A stretch of DNA of 64,000 bases, from positions 1-64,000 of the forward strand of contig CAVRKA010000007.1 of the NCBI GenBank assembly GCA_963722175.1. The letters run 5' to 3'. A program made the position numbers and the translations under genes. Every line of letters begins with the position of its first letter. Position 1 is the stretch's first letter. Below the pieces are notes generated by a model. That model was not told the DNA's origin, did not search any database, and saw nothing but the letters and a program-made list of their open reading frames with translations. The stretch is from WHSW01 sp963722175 (GTDB lineage Bacteria; Actinomycetota; Thermoleophilia; Solirubrobacterales; 70-9). Of the stretch, positions 15,549-24,149 are shown piece by piece.

Positions 15549-17132
15549 ATGTGCGACTCTTCGGGCGTGGGAGAGGACGGCGTTCGAGACGACCTCGCCG
15601 AGGTGCTCGAGCGCCGGCGGCGGACCACCGACGAGGCTCGCCCCGAGGCGGTCGAGCGCCGCCACGCGAGCGGGGCGCGCACGGCGCGTGAGAACCTCGA
15701 GGACCTCGTCGACGCGGGCAGCTTCGTCGAGTACGGCGGGCTGACGATCGCCGCCCAGCGGATGCGGCGCGGGCAGGAGGAGCTGATCGCGCGGACTCCC
15801 GCGGACGGCCTGATCGGCGGTACCGCCCGGATCAACGGCGATCTGCACGGCGAACGAGCCGCCTGCGCGGTGGTCTCCTACGACTACACGGTGCTCGCCG
15901 GGACCCAGGGCGCCGTCGGCCACCAGAAGAAGGACCGGCTGTTCGAGCTGATCGAGCGGCTGCGGTTGCCGACCGTGATCTTCGCCGAGGGCGGCGGCGG
16001 GCGGCCCGGCGACACCGACTACGCGGTCGTCTCCGGGCTTCACGTCCGCGCGTTCGCCCTCTGGGCCCGCCTCTCCGGCGTCGTCCCGCGGGTCGCAATC
16101 GTCTCCGGGCGCTGCTTCGCCGGCAACGCCGTGCTCGCCGGCGCGTCCGACCTGATCGTCGCCACCGCGAGCACCGCGCTCGGGATGGGAGGGCCGGCGA
16201 TGATCGAGGGTGGCGGGCTGGGGACCTTCGAGCCGGATGCGATCGGGCCGATCTCCGTCCAGGGACCGAACGGCGTCGTCGACGTCGAGGTCGCCGACGA
16301 GGCGGAGGCGGTCGCGGTCGCCAAGCGGCTCGTCTCCTACTTCCAGGGTCCGCTCGCCGACTGGTCCGAACCCGACCAGGCCCTGCTGCGCGACCTGGTC
16401 CCGGAGCGCCGCCGCCGCGCCTACGAGGTCCGCGCCGTCGTCGACGGGCTCGCCGACACCGGCTCGGTGAGCGTCCTGCGCGAGCGCTTCGCACCGGAGA
16501 TGCTGACCGCGCTGGCCCGGATCGAGGGACGCGCGGTCGGCGTGATCGCCAACAACCCGATGCGGCTCGCCGGGGCGATCACCAGCGACGGCGCCGACAA
16601 GGCGGCTCGCCACCTGCAGCTCTGCGACGCCTTCGGGCTGCCGGTGATCTCGCTGATCGACACCCCGGGGATGATGGTCGGCCCGGAGGCCGAGGCGACC
16701 GGGCTCGTCCGCCACTGCTCGCGGCTGTTCGTCGCCGGCGCCGGCCTGCGGGTCCCGCTCTGCGCGGTGATCCTGCGCAAGGCCTACGGCCTCGGCGCCC
16801 AGGCGATGGCCGGCGGCAGCACGCACGAGCCGTTGCTCACGGTCGGTTGGCCGACCGCCGAGCTCGGCGCGATGGGCCTCGAGGGCGCGGTCAAGCTCGG
16901 CTTCCGCCGCGAGCTCGACGCGATCGAGGACGAGGCCGAGCGCGCCGAGCGGCTCGAGGCGATGGTCGCCCATGCCCACGAGCACGCGAAGGCGCTCAAC
17001 GCGGCGACGATCTTCGAGCTCGACGACGTGATCGACCCGGCCGAGACCCGGCGCCTGCTGGCGAGCACGCTCGCCGCGGCGACCGCGCACACCGATCGCC
17101 CGGCGCCGGGCCGGTTCGTCGACACCTGGTGA
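15549..17132 (+). CDS. Acyl-CoA carboxyltransferase subunit (PccB/AccD-like)
   Basis: About 527 residues from ATG 15549. Crotonase-fold carboxyltransferase that moves the carboxyl group from biotin to an acyl-CoA. N-half: ARENLEDLVDAGSFVEYGGL, VSYDYTVLAGTQG and the oxyanion-loop glycines in ALGMGGPAMIEGGG. C-half: GVIANNPMRLAGAITSDGADKAARH and LIDTPGMMVGPEAEATG. The family needs a separate biotin carboxylase/BCCP subunit, and none is in the window. It differs from the second carboxyltransferase at 19375-20952, so the two probably take different acyl-CoAs. The upstream open frame runs into the preceding gene. A perfect hairpin follows the stop codon. Confidence 0.88.
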   Translation: MCDSSGVGEDGVRDDLAEVLERRRRTTDEARPEAVERRHASGARTARENLEDLVDAGSFVEYGGLTIAAQRMRRGQEELIARTPADGLIGGTARINGDLHGERAACAVVSYDYTVLAGTQGAVGHQKKDRLFELIERLRLPTVIFAEGGGGRPGDTDYAVVSGLHVRAFALWARLSGVVPRVAIVSGRCFAGNAVLAGASDLIVATASTALGMGGPAMIEGGGLGTFEPDAIGPISVQGPNGVVDVEVADEAEAVAVAKRLVSYFQGPLADWSEPDQALLRDLVPERRRRAYEVRAVVDGLADTGSVSVLRERFAPEMLTALARIEGRAVGVIANNPMRLAGAITSDGADKAARHLQLCDAFGLPVISLIDTPGMMVGPEAEATGLVRHCSRLFVAGAGLRVPLCAVILRKAYGLGAQAMAGGSTHEPLLTVGWPTAELGAMGLEGAVKLGFRRELDAIEDEAERAERLEAMVAHAHEHAKALNAATIFELDDVIDPAETRRLLASTLAAATAHTDRPAPGRFVDTW

Positions 17133-17136
17133 ACCA

Positions 17137-17161
17137 CCTAAAGGGGTCTGACCCCTTTAGG
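17137..17161. terminator. Perfect hairpin between convergent genes
   Basis: An 11-bp perfect stem with arms CCTAAAGGGGT and ACCCCTTTAGG and a 3-base loop CTG. It starts 5 bases after the carboxyltransferase stop and ends 14 bases before the stop of the convergent phosphorylase gene. It has no T-run, so it may act as a bidirectional stem terminator or be a dispersed palindromic repeat. Confidence 0.7.
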
Positions 17162-17175
17162 TTGACGCCTGGTAG

Positions 17176-17826
17176 TCAGGTCAGCAGCGGCAGGATCGCG
17201 TCGAGCGTCGACCGCAGCGCGTCGCGATTGTGATCGCGGTTGCGATCGATCTCGGCCGGCGTCAGGTCCTCCCCGCCGACCCCGTTGGCGAGGTTGTCGA
17301 CGACGCAGAGCGCCGCGTAGCGCAGCCCGAGCTCGCCCGCGACCACGCACTCGGACGCCACCGTCATCCCGATCACGTCGGCGTGGGCGGCGACAAAGCG
17401 GATTTCGGCCGGCGTCTCCAGCCGGGGCCCGCGCGCCTGCCAGTAGACACCCTCCCCCACGGCGTCGATCCCTGCCTCCCGTAGCGCCGCGCGCAGCTCG
17501 CCGCGCAGCGCGGCGTCGAAGCGCGGCACCCGGTGGGCGGCGACGCCCTCGAGCGCGGTCAGCGACTCGGCGTCGAGGGCGATGAAGTCGTCGGGGCAGA
17601 CCAGCGTTCCCGGGCCGAGCTCGACCCGCAGCCCGCCGACCGAGCTCAGCGCGAGGACGCGGTCGCACCCGGCGTCGGCGAGCGTCCGCAGGTTGGCGAT
17701 GTGGTCGATCAGATGCGGCAGCCGGTACGTCTCCCCGACCTCGTGGCGGCCCACCACGTCCCAGTCGCCGTCTGGCAGATCCCCGGCGCCGAGCGAGCTT
17801 CCCGCGATCAACCCCAAGCGTCCCAC
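17176..17826 (-). CDS. Compact MTA/MTI-type nucleoside phosphorylase
   Basis: 216 residues, some 40-70 shorter than usual MTAP/PNP family 2 enzymes. Family marks: LGLIAGSSLG phosphate-loop at the N-terminus, GRH at 26-28, SSVGGLRVELGPGTLVCPDDFI, and the substrate block ARGPRLETPAEIR followed by VIGMTVASE. The loss is mainly between the phosphate loop and the RH motif. The enzyme would cleave a purine nucleoside with phosphate. The purine-recognition segment reads VVDNLANG, which is neither a clear adenine- nor guanine-type signature. Given the MTA deaminase at 10946-12199, methylthioinosine is a plausible substrate (inference). GTG start; divergent from the TauE gene by 26 bases. Confidence 0.78.
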   Translation of the reverse strand: MGRLGLIAGSSLGAGDLPDGDWDVVGRHEVGETYRLPHLIDHIANLRTLADAGCDRVLALSSVGGLRVELGPGTLVCPDDFIALDAESLTALEGVAAHRVPRFDAALRGELRAALREAGIDAVGEGVYWQARGPRLETPAEIRFVAAHADVIGMTVASECVVAGELGLRYAALCVVDNLANGVGGEDLTPAEIDRNRDHNRDALRSTLDAILPLLT

Positions 17827-17852
17827 GGTCGCAGAGTAGCCTGGCCCGCTTC

Positions 17853-18605
17853 ATGGACCCGCTCGACGCATTGGCGATCTTCGCCGCCGGGATCGCCGCC
17901 GGGGCGATCAACGCGGTCGTCGGCAGCGGCACCCTGATCACCTTCCCGGTGCTGATCGCGCTGGGTTACCAGCCGCTCATCGCGAACGTCTCCAACAACA
18001 TCGGGCTCGTGCCCGGGGCGGTCGCCGGCGTATTCGGATACCGGCGCGAGCTCGAGGGCCAGCGCAGCCGCGTGATCCGGCTCGGGATCTTCTCGGTCGC
18101 CGGCGGGATCGTCGGGGCGACCCTGCTGCTCGTCCTTCCGGCCGCGGCGTTCGACGCGATCGTCCCGGTGCTGATCGCGGTCGCACTCGTGCTCGTCGTC
18201 GCCCAGCCGCGGATCGAGCGCGCCCTCGCCCATCGTCCCGAGCCAAAGGGCGAGCACGGCCTTGCCCTGCGAGGTGCGATGACCGTGAGTGGCGTGTACG
18301 GCGGCTACTTCGGCGCCGGCCAGGGAATCCTGCTGATGGGCATCCTCGGGATCGGCCTCCGTGACACCATGCAGCGCCTCAACGGGCTCAAGAACGTGCT
18401 CGCCGGGCTCGTCAACGCGGTCGCCGGTGTGATCTTCGTCTTCGCGGCCGAGGTCGACTGGGGCGTCGCCGGCCTGATCGCGGCGGGCTCGATCATCGGC
18501 GGGCTGGGCGGCTCCCACTACGGGCGCCGGCTGGAGCCGAACCTGATGCGGGCGCTGATCGTCGTCGTCGGCCTGACGGCGATCGCGCGGCTGGTCCTCG
18601 ACTGA
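17853..18605 (+). CDS. TauE/SafE-family membrane transporter
   Basis: 250 residues with seven to eight hydrophobic segments and the twin repeat structure of the TauE/SafE (DUF81) family: IAAGAINAVVGSGTLITFPVL near the N-terminus and the equivalent GAMTVSGVYGGYFGAGQGIL at about residues 144-163. The family exports or imports sulfur-containing or small organic anions across the inner membrane; the substrate here is unknown. It starts 26 bases from the divergent phosphorylase gene, which hints at shared control and a link to sulfur-nucleoside salvage, though this is speculative. Convergent with the methyltransferase gene. Confidence 0.85.
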   Translation: MDPLDALAIFAAGIAAGAINAVVGSGTLITFPVLIALGYQPLIANVSNNIGLVPGAVAGVFGYRRELEGQRSRVIRLGIFSVAGGIVGATLLLVLPAAAFDAIVPVLIAVALVLVVAQPRIERALAHRPEPKGEHGLALRGAMTVSGVYGGYFGAGQGILLMGILGIGLRDTMQRLNGLKNVLAGLVNAVAGVIFVFAAEVDWGVAGLIAAGSIIGGLGGSHYGRRLEPNLMRALIVVVGLTAIARLVLD

Positions 18606-18610
18606 GGCTC

Positions 18611-19378
18611 TTAGGCCTCGGCGACGATCCAGCGGAAGGTGTTCTCGAAGCGATAGGAACCGTCGTCGCGACGGTGCGCGGCCGCGACGTCGGCGATCGT
18701 GCGATCGATCAGCGCATCGTCGACCTTGCCGCGCATCTCCATCATCGCCACGTCGAACTCCAGCGCGCCGGTGAGCTCGGCGAGGTCGGCGACCCCGAAC
18801 GGGATGTCCACGTCCCCCGAGTCGACGAGCGTCAGTCCGGCCGTCGCGGCGCGCCTCTCCATCTCACCGGGCTCACCCAGCTTCGGGAGGTCCGCGTCGT
18901 CCTCGGGCTCGGGATCGGGGTCCAGCGCCTCGAGCGCCCGAAAGACGGCAGGCAGCTCGCAGCTTTCGGCCGCAGACCAGACGCAGACGGCGACCTTCCC
19001 CCCGGGGCGCGCGACGCGTGCCGCCTCGCCGAAGACGGCATCGCGATCGGTCGCGAACTGAAACGAGTTGAAGGCGGTAACCACGTCGAAGGAGTCGTCG
19101 GCCCAGGGCAACGCCTGGTTGTCGCCGCCGCGGACATCGGCCCCGTCGAGCTTGCGATGGGCCAGCTCCAGCATGCCCTCCGAGGAATCGATCCCCGCCG
19201 CGGTGGCGCCGCGCTCGGCCACGAGGCGGCAGAACTCGCCGGTGCCGCAGCCCATGTCGAGCACGCTCATTCCGGGCCCGATCTGAGCGCGATCGGCGAT
19301 CAACTCGCGCGCGGGGTCGGCCAGCCGCGCCCAGTGGCGCTCCCAGATCGGGGCGGTCGTGCTCCAGTCGTCCGTCAA
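18611..19378 (-). CDS. SAM-dependent class I methyltransferase
   Basis: 255 residues from a TTG start at 19378 whose last two bases overlap the TGA stop of the upstream carboxyltransferase gene, so translation is probably coupled. SAM-binding motif I VLDMGCGTG is at 39-47; motif II/III blocks ATAAGIDSSEGML and ALPWADDSFDVVTAFNSFQF follow, and ARPGGKVAVCVW is motif IV-like. This is the UbiE/Methyltransf_11 type. The substrate is unknown. It is the third gene of a DivIVA, carboxyltransferase, methyltransferase run with overlapping ends. Confidence 0.85.
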   Translation of the reverse strand: MTDDWSTTAPIWERHWARLADPARELIADRAQIGPGMSVLDMGCGTGEFCRLVAERGATAAGIDSSEGMLELAHRKLDGADVRGGDNQALPWADDSFDVVTAFNSFQFATDRDAVFGEAARVARPGGKVAVCVWSAAESCELPAVFRALEALDPDPEPEDDADLPKLGEPGEMERRAATAGLTLVDSGDVDIPFGVADLAELTGALEFDVAMMEMRGKVDDALIDRTIADVAAAHRRDDGSYRFENTFRWIVAEA

Positions 19379-20952
19379 GCCGGCGTGATCGGGTTGCGCC
19401 GCTCGCTGAAGGAGCGGTCGCGATCCTCCGCCATCGCGAAGCGGCGGATCAGCTCGTCGCGCAGCGTGTCGGGCTCGATCACCGCGTCGACGACCATCTC
19501 CGAGGCGAGGTGCAGGATGTCGATGTCGGCCGAGTACTCCTCGCGCTTCGCCTTGATGAAGGCCTCGCGCTCCGCCTCGTCGTCGATCGCCTGGATCTGG
19601 TTGTAGAAGACGGCGTTGATCGCCGCCTCCGGCCCCATCACCGCGATCGACGCCGTCGGCAGCGCGATGCAGCAGTCGGGCTCGAACGCCGGCCCCGCCA
19701 TCGCGTAGAGGCCGGCGCCGTACGCCTTGCGAACGATCACCGAGAGCTTCGGGACGGTCGCCTCGGACACGGCGCTGATCATCTTCGCCCCGTGGCGGAT
19801 GATCCCCTGGCGCTCGACCTCCGTGCCGATCATGAACCCGGGCACGTCGGCGAGGAAGAGCAGCGGGATGTTGAAGGCGTTGCAGGTGGCGATGAACCGG
19901 GCCGCCTTGTCGGCTGAGTCCACGAACAGGACCCCGCCCTTGAACTTCGGCTGGTTGGCGACGATCCCGATCGCGCGGCCGTCGAGGCGCGCGTAGCCGA
20001 CCACGAGCTCCTTCGCCCAACGCTGATGGACCTCGCAGAACGAGCCCGCGTCGATCAGCGCGCCGATCAGCTCCTTGATGTCGAATGACGTCTTCTCGTC
20101 GGCGGGGACGATCTGCGAGACGGCGAGGTCGTTCTCCGGCTCGGCCGGGGGCGCCGCCGGCGGGAGCTCGCGCCAGCTGGTCGGCATGTACGACAGGTAG
20201 CGCTTCGCGAGCTCGATCGCGTCCTCGTCGGTCTCGACCAGGAAGTGCCCGCAGCCCGAGACGCCGGTATGCATCTTCGCCCCGCCCATCTCCTCGAGCG
20301 AGACCTTCTCGCCGATCACCATCTCCGCCATCCGCGGCGAACCCAGGTACATGGAGGCGTTGCCCTCCCGCATGATCACGACGTCGCAGAACGCCGGGAT
20401 GTAGGCGCCGCCGGCGGCCGACGGCCCGAACAGCAGACAGACCTGCGGCACGCGGCCGGAGAGCTTGACCTCGTTGTAGAAGATCCGCCCGGCACCGCGG
20501 CGGCCGGGGAACATCTGCACCTGGTCGGTGATCCGCGCCCCCGCCGAGTCGACCAGGTAGATCATCGGCAGCTCGAGGGCCAGCGCCCGCTCCTGGATCC
20601 GGAGGATCTTCTCGACCGTCTTCGGACCCCAGGAGCCGGCCTTCACCGTCGGGTCGTTGGCCATCAGGCAGACCTTGCGGCCCCCGATCAGGGCGAGGCC
20701 GGTGACGACGCCGTCGGCGCCCAGCCCCTCTGCGTCCCAGTTGGCGAGCAGCCCCTCCTCGGCAAACGACTCCGGGTCGACGAGCCGCGCGACCCGCTCG
20801 CGGACGCCGAGCTTGCCCTGCTCGGCGGTCTTTTGGTGATGGCGCTCGGGGCCGCCGGCGAGCGCCGCCTCGACCGCATGCTCAAACGACGTTCCGCCCG
20901 CCTCCTCCGCTTCGCGTCCGGGGGCGGCCGGGTCAGCCGAGGGTTCGCTCAT
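19375..20952 (-). CDS. Acyl-CoA carboxylase carboxyltransferase (MccB/PccB-like)
   Basis: 525 residues. Carboxyltransferase subunit with N-half motif VEKILRIQERALALELPMIYLVDSAGARI split over the CoA site, GPSAAGGAYIPAFCD oxyanion loop, HTGVSGCGHFL, and C-half blocks GIVANQPKFKGGVLF, FLADVPGFMIGTEVE and GLYAMAGPAFEPD. The AYIPAFCD and VDSAGARI pattern and the FKGGVLF block are closest to methylcrotonyl-CoA carboxylase beta subunits, fitting leucine breakdown together with HMG-CoA lyase nearby; propionyl- or geranyl-CoA forms remain possible. No biotin subunit gene is adjacent. The start overlaps the stop of the DivIVA-domain gene in ATGA, and the stop overlaps the methyltransferase start. Confidence 0.9.
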   Translation of the reverse strand: MSEPSADPAAPGREAEEAGGTSFEHAVEAALAGGPERHHQKTAEQGKLGVRERVARLVDPESFAEEGLLANWDAEGLGADGVVTGLALIGGRKVCLMANDPTVKAGSWGPKTVEKILRIQERALALELPMIYLVDSAGARITDQVQMFPGRRGAGRIFYNEVKLSGRVPQVCLLFGPSAAGGAYIPAFCDVVIMREGNASMYLGSPRMAEMVIGEKVSLEEMGGAKMHTGVSGCGHFLVETDEDAIELAKRYLSYMPTSWRELPPAAPPAEPENDLAVSQIVPADEKTSFDIKELIGALIDAGSFCEVHQRWAKELVVGYARLDGRAIGIVANQPKFKGGVLFVDSADKAARFIATCNAFNIPLLFLADVPGFMIGTEVERQGIIRHGAKMISAVSEATVPKLSVIVRKAYGAGLYAMAGPAFEPDCCIALPTASIAVMGPEAAINAVFYNQIQAIDDEAEREAFIKAKREEYSADIDILHLASEMVVDAVIEPDTLRDELIRRFAMAEDRDRSFSERRNPITPA

Positions 20953-21632
20953 CTCGCGTCGTTAGCGAGGACCGTGGTCTCGTCGGTGTCCTGGGCGGCC
21001 TCGACTTCTTCAACCTTGGCCTTCGCCGCCTCGGCCGCCGGCCGGTGCTCGGTCGCCGTGCCCCGGATCCCGCTCGCCAGCCGGTCGAGCTCGGCGATGA
21101 CCGCGTCGCGCCGCTTCTCGAGGTCGGAGATCAGCTTCTCGATCTCGTCCTTGCGGCGCTGCGCGTCGGCGATGATCCGCTCCGCCTCCTTGCGCGCTCC
21201 GGTCCGGACCACCTCGAGCTCGGAGTCGGCCTCGGCGCGGACCTCTTCAGAATGTGTGTCGGCCTCGGCTCGAATCTTGCGCGCATAGGCGTCGGCCTCG
21301 TCACGGGCGTCGCCGGCGTACTCGCCCGCCTCGTTGCGCAGCGACTCGGCGGTCAGGTTCGCGTCGACGAGCTGCTTGCGAACCTGGTTCGCGGCATCCT
21401 CGCGGATCGACTCGGCCGCGGCGTGCGCCTCGGTGAGGATGCCCGCCGTCTGCTCCCCGATCCGCTCCAGTTCCAGGCGCACGGCCTCCGTCCCAACCGC
21501 GCCCTCGCCTCCTCCGGTCTCCAGCCAGTCGGCGAGCTCAGCCAGAAACCGGTCGACCTCGCCCCGGTCGTAACCGCGGACCGTAAGGGAGAATTCGGCC
21601 TTGCGAATTCGCTCGATCGAGTGCTCGTCCAC
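20949..21632 (-). CDS. DivIVA-domain coiled-coil protein
   Basis: 227 residues. The first 40 residues (IRKAEFSLTVRGYDRGEVDRFLAEL) are the DivIVA/GpsB-type lipid- and curvature-sensing domain, followed by long Ala/Glu/Arg-rich heptad repeats (about 55-190) forming a coiled coil, and a charged tail. Such proteins scaffold polar growth or septum factors at the membrane in Actinobacteria. The gene heads an operon with an acyl-CoA carboxyltransferase subunit, a link also known for Wag31-type proteins near acyl-CoA carboxylases in mycobacterial biology (established loosely; here inferred from overlap). A GGAGAGGCAG-type Shine-Dalgarno precedes the ATG. Confidence 0.85.
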   Translation of the reverse strand: MDEHSIERIRKAEFSLTVRGYDRGEVDRFLAELADWLETGGGEGAVGTEAVRLELERIGEQTAGILTEAHAAAESIREDAANQVRKQLVDANLTAESLRNEAGEYAGDARDEADAYARKIRAEADTHSEEVRAEADSELEVVRTGARKEAERIIADAQRRKDEIEKLISDLEKRRDAVIAELDRLASGIRGTATEHRPAAEAAKAKVEEVEAAQDTDETTVLANDAR

Positions 21633-21692
21633 TGCCTCTCCTTCCGTCGATCTGCCCCCGCCGCGAGGGTACCGACTGGGATTTGCCGGTTG

Positions 21693-22577
21693 CTAGGCGC
21701 TCGGGTCGGCGGGCACGGGCTTCTCACCCGAGTAGTCGTAGAACCCACGCCCGGTCTTGCGCCCGAAGTGGCCTGCGTCGACGAGCTTGCGCAGCGTCTC
21801 CGGCTGGGCGAAGCGGTCCTCGCCGTAGTAGTCGACCATCACGTCGGCGATGGAGGCGAGCGTGTCGAGACCGACGAAGTCGGCCAGCGTCAGCGGTCCC
21901 ATCGGGTGGCTGGCGCCGGCCATCATCCCGCGGTCGATGTCCTCGACCGAGCCGACGCCCTGCTCGTGGGCGCGGATCGCGTCGAGCATGTAGGGGACCA
22001 GCAGCCGGTTGACGATGAAGCCGCGGTTGTCGTTGGCCGCGACGGTCGTCTTGCCGAGCTTCTCGCCGAGCGCGAAGCCGAGGTCGTACGCGTCGTCGCT
22101 CGTCTCCGCCGCCTTGACGACCTCGAGCAGCGGCATCACCTGCGCCGGGTTGAAGAAGTGAAGCCCGAGGAACCGCTCGGGGCGGTTGGTGACCGCGGCT
22201 TGGTCGGCGACCGCAAGCGACGAGGTGTTGGTGGCGAAGTAGGCGTCTTCCTTGGCGATCTCGCCGACCCGCTTCCAGGTGTCGAGCTTGCGCTCGAGGT
22301 CCTCGGTGATCGCCTCGATCACGAGGTCGCAATCGGCGAGCTCCTCGTAGTCGAGGGTCGGCGTGATCCGCGCCCGCACGGCATCCGCGTCCGCCTGCTC
22401 GAGCTTGCCCTTCTCGACCGCGCGGGCGAGTTGCTTCTCGATCTTCGCGATCCCCTTGTCGAGGGCGTCCTGGTCGATCTCGACCGAGACGACGTCCCAT
22501 CCGGCCTGGGCGCAGATCTGGGCGATCCCATGGCCCATCAGGCCGCAGCCGAGCACTCCTACCTTCGCGATCTCCAC
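21693..22577 (-). CDS. 3-hydroxybutyryl-CoA dehydrogenase
   Basis: 294 residues from GTG 22577, which follows a strong AAAGGAGGAAG Shine-Dalgarno; the longer open frame upstream is a shadow. The Rossmann motif GVLGCGLMGHGIAQ (GxGxxG at 10-15) binds NAD(P); the catalytic block FATNTSSLAV, GLHFFNPAQVMPLLEVV with the catalytic histidine, and NRGFIVNRLLVPY define the 3HCDH family. It oxidises or reduces 3-hydroxyacyl-CoA at C4 in butyrate/acetoacetyl-CoA metabolism, and feeds crotonyl-CoA chemistry that Ccr uses. Single-domain, without the hydratase part of FadB. Confidence 0.92.
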   Translation of the reverse strand: MEIAKVGVLGCGLMGHGIAQICAQAGWDVVSVEIDQDALDKGIAKIEKQLARAVEKGKLEQADADAVRARITPTLDYEELADCDLVIEAITEDLERKLDTWKRVGEIAKEDAYFATNTSSLAVADQAAVTNRPERFLGLHFFNPAQVMPLLEVVKAAETSDDAYDLGFALGEKLGKTTVAANDNRGFIVNRLLVPYMLDAIRAHEQGVGSVEDIDRGMMAGASHPMGPLTLADFVGLDTLASIADVMVDYYGEDRFAQPETLRKLVDAGHFGRKTGRGFYDYSGEKPVPADPSA

Positions 22578-22624
22578 CGGGCGCTTCCTCCTTTTTCCGC
22601 TGACAGAGCGGAGCAGACTAGACG

Positions 22625-24016
22625 CTAGCCGCCTACGGGAACGCGCACCCGCTCGACCGGATCCGCCGCCAGGTCGCACAGCTCGTCGATCGAGCGCTCC
22701 AGGCTCGTTGCGAGGCGACCGATCTCCGGCTCGCGACGCTGATCGCAGTAGAGCCCGAAGAAGGCTTCGTCGCCGACCGTGGTCAGGCCGATGGACAGCG
22801 TGTGCTCGTCCGTGATGGGGACGACCGGATATGCCTCGGCGAGAGCGCAGCCACGCATGTAGAGCGGCTCGCGCGGGCCCGGGATGTTGGACACCACGAG
22901 GTTGAACGCCCGCGGGCTCGCAATCAGGCCGCTCGCCAGCCGCCGGACCGGCGACGGGACGAAGCCGAGCCATTGCATGACGTCGCTGCCCCCCTCAGCC
23001 TCCCCGGCCTCCTTGCGCTCGCGCGTCGCTGCATGGACGTCGCGCAGGCGGCGGATCGGATCCGGCTCGTCGCACGGAAGGTCCACGAACATGAACGAGA
23101 TCCGGTTGCCGAGCTCGTCCGCGCCCCCGGTCCGAACGTTGACCGGAACCATCGCCTTGAGCCGGATCGGCGCCTCGCGATGCTCGCGGAGCAGATCTCG
23201 AGTGGCCGCCGCGCAGACGGCCAGCACGACGTCGTTGAGCGTCACCCCGAAGGCGCGCTTGACGGCGACCAGGTCGTCGATCGGGCGCGCGACCAAGCGC
23301 AGGTGACGGCGGGGCGAGATCTCGCGGTTGAGCGGGGTTCTCGCGGGGGCCGGGCGAGCGGCGTCCGCGAGTGCCCGCGCCGCCCGGCTGAGCCTCCCCA
23401 GAGCGCGATCGGGCGCACGCACGAGTCGCTCGGGGACACGGAGGAGGTCGAGCTGGCGGCGCCCGAAGTCGAGCGTCCCGCCGGCCAGCAGGGCGACCCC
23501 GCCCGGCGCGGAACGGGGGCTCCACCGCTCCGGGGCGGGATCAGGAGCCCGCCGCTCCGGGTCGAGCAGCAGCGACGCGAGCTCGACCGCAGCGACTCCG
23601 TCGACCATGCAGTGATGCGCCTTGCCGACGATCCCGATCCGTCCGTCATCGAGCCGCGGAGCAACCGACATCTCCCACAGGGGACGGTTCCGCGGAAGCG
23701 GCTTGGAGAGCCGCTCGTCGATCAGCTCGCCGAAGTTCGAGGTTGTCGCGCACAGAACGTGACGGCGAACGTCGAAGTCGGAATCGTCGATCCACGCCGG
23801 GGCGCCGAGCCCGAACGGCAGCGGCCGCAACATCTGCCGGAACCTGGGCGCCCGCGGCAACCTTGCGGCGATGTGGTCGCGCAGTTCGTGGAACGTCGGA
23901 GCGGGCCCGCCCTCCGGCGGGTCGAAGATCGCCGCCCAGCCGACGTGCATGTGCGCGGAGGGCGATTCGACGGCGAGGAATGCCTCGTCGAGCGGCGCCA
24001 GGCGCTGCGCTGACAT
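22625..24016 (-). CDS. Wax ester synthase / diacylglycerol acyltransferase
   Basis: 463 residues, normal for the WS/DGAT (Tgs/AtfA) family that makes triacylglycerol or wax ester from acyl-CoA. The catalytic HHxxxDG motif is KAHHCMVDG with H134, H135, D139 and G140; PLW (112-114) and the C-terminal NIPGP block are also present. N-terminal LAPLDEAFLAVESP is family-typical. ATG 24016 has an AAGGAGAG Shine-Dalgarno. Upstream sits a run of four short hairpins that separates it from the OsmC/SnoaL genes. The enzyme suggests storage-lipid synthesis in this organism. Confidence 0.93.
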   Translation of the reverse strand: MSAQRLAPLDEAFLAVESPSAHMHVGWAAIFDPPEGGPAPTFHELRDHIAARLPRAPRFRQMLRPLPFGLGAPAWIDDSDFDVRRHVLCATTSNFGELIDERLSKPLPRNRPLWEMSVAPRLDDGRIGIVGKAHHCMVDGVAAVELASLLLDPERRAPDPAPERWSPRSAPGGVALLAGGTLDFGRRQLDLLRVPERLVRAPDRALGRLSRAARALADAARPAPARTPLNREISPRRHLRLVARPIDDLVAVKRAFGVTLNDVVLAVCAAATRDLLREHREAPIRLKAMVPVNVRTGGADELGNRISFMFVDLPCDEPDPIRRLRDVHAATRERKEAGEAEGGSDVMQWLGFVPSPVRRLASGLIASPRAFNLVVSNIPGPREPLYMRGCALAEAYPVVPITDEHTLSIGLTTVGDEAFFGLYCDQRREPEIGRLATSLERSIDELCDLAADPVERVRVPVGG

Positions 24017-24043
24017 TGACTCTCTCCTTCCCGGAGCCTCCTA

Positions 24044-24149
24044 GCCCCGAAAGGGGCCAGTAGCCGACCGCGCGATGCTCAAACCAAGGTCCCGCCCGCG
24101 AGCGGGCGATCCGCGCCCAAATTGGGCGGAATAGCGCCCCGAAGGGCGT
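24044..24149 (-). terminator. Four tandem stem-loops between SnoaL-like and WS/DGAT genes
   Basis: On the minus strand, in order from the SnoaL-like stop codon: CGCCC-TTCG-GGGCG (24135-24148, UUCG tetraloop), CGCCCAA-T-TTGGGCG (24114-24128), CGCCCGC-TC-GCGGGCG (24093-24108) and GCCCC-TTTC-GGGGC (24044-24057). All stems are perfect. None is followed by a T-run. They probably terminate or insulate the upstream OsmC/SnoaL transcript. Confidence 0.6.
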
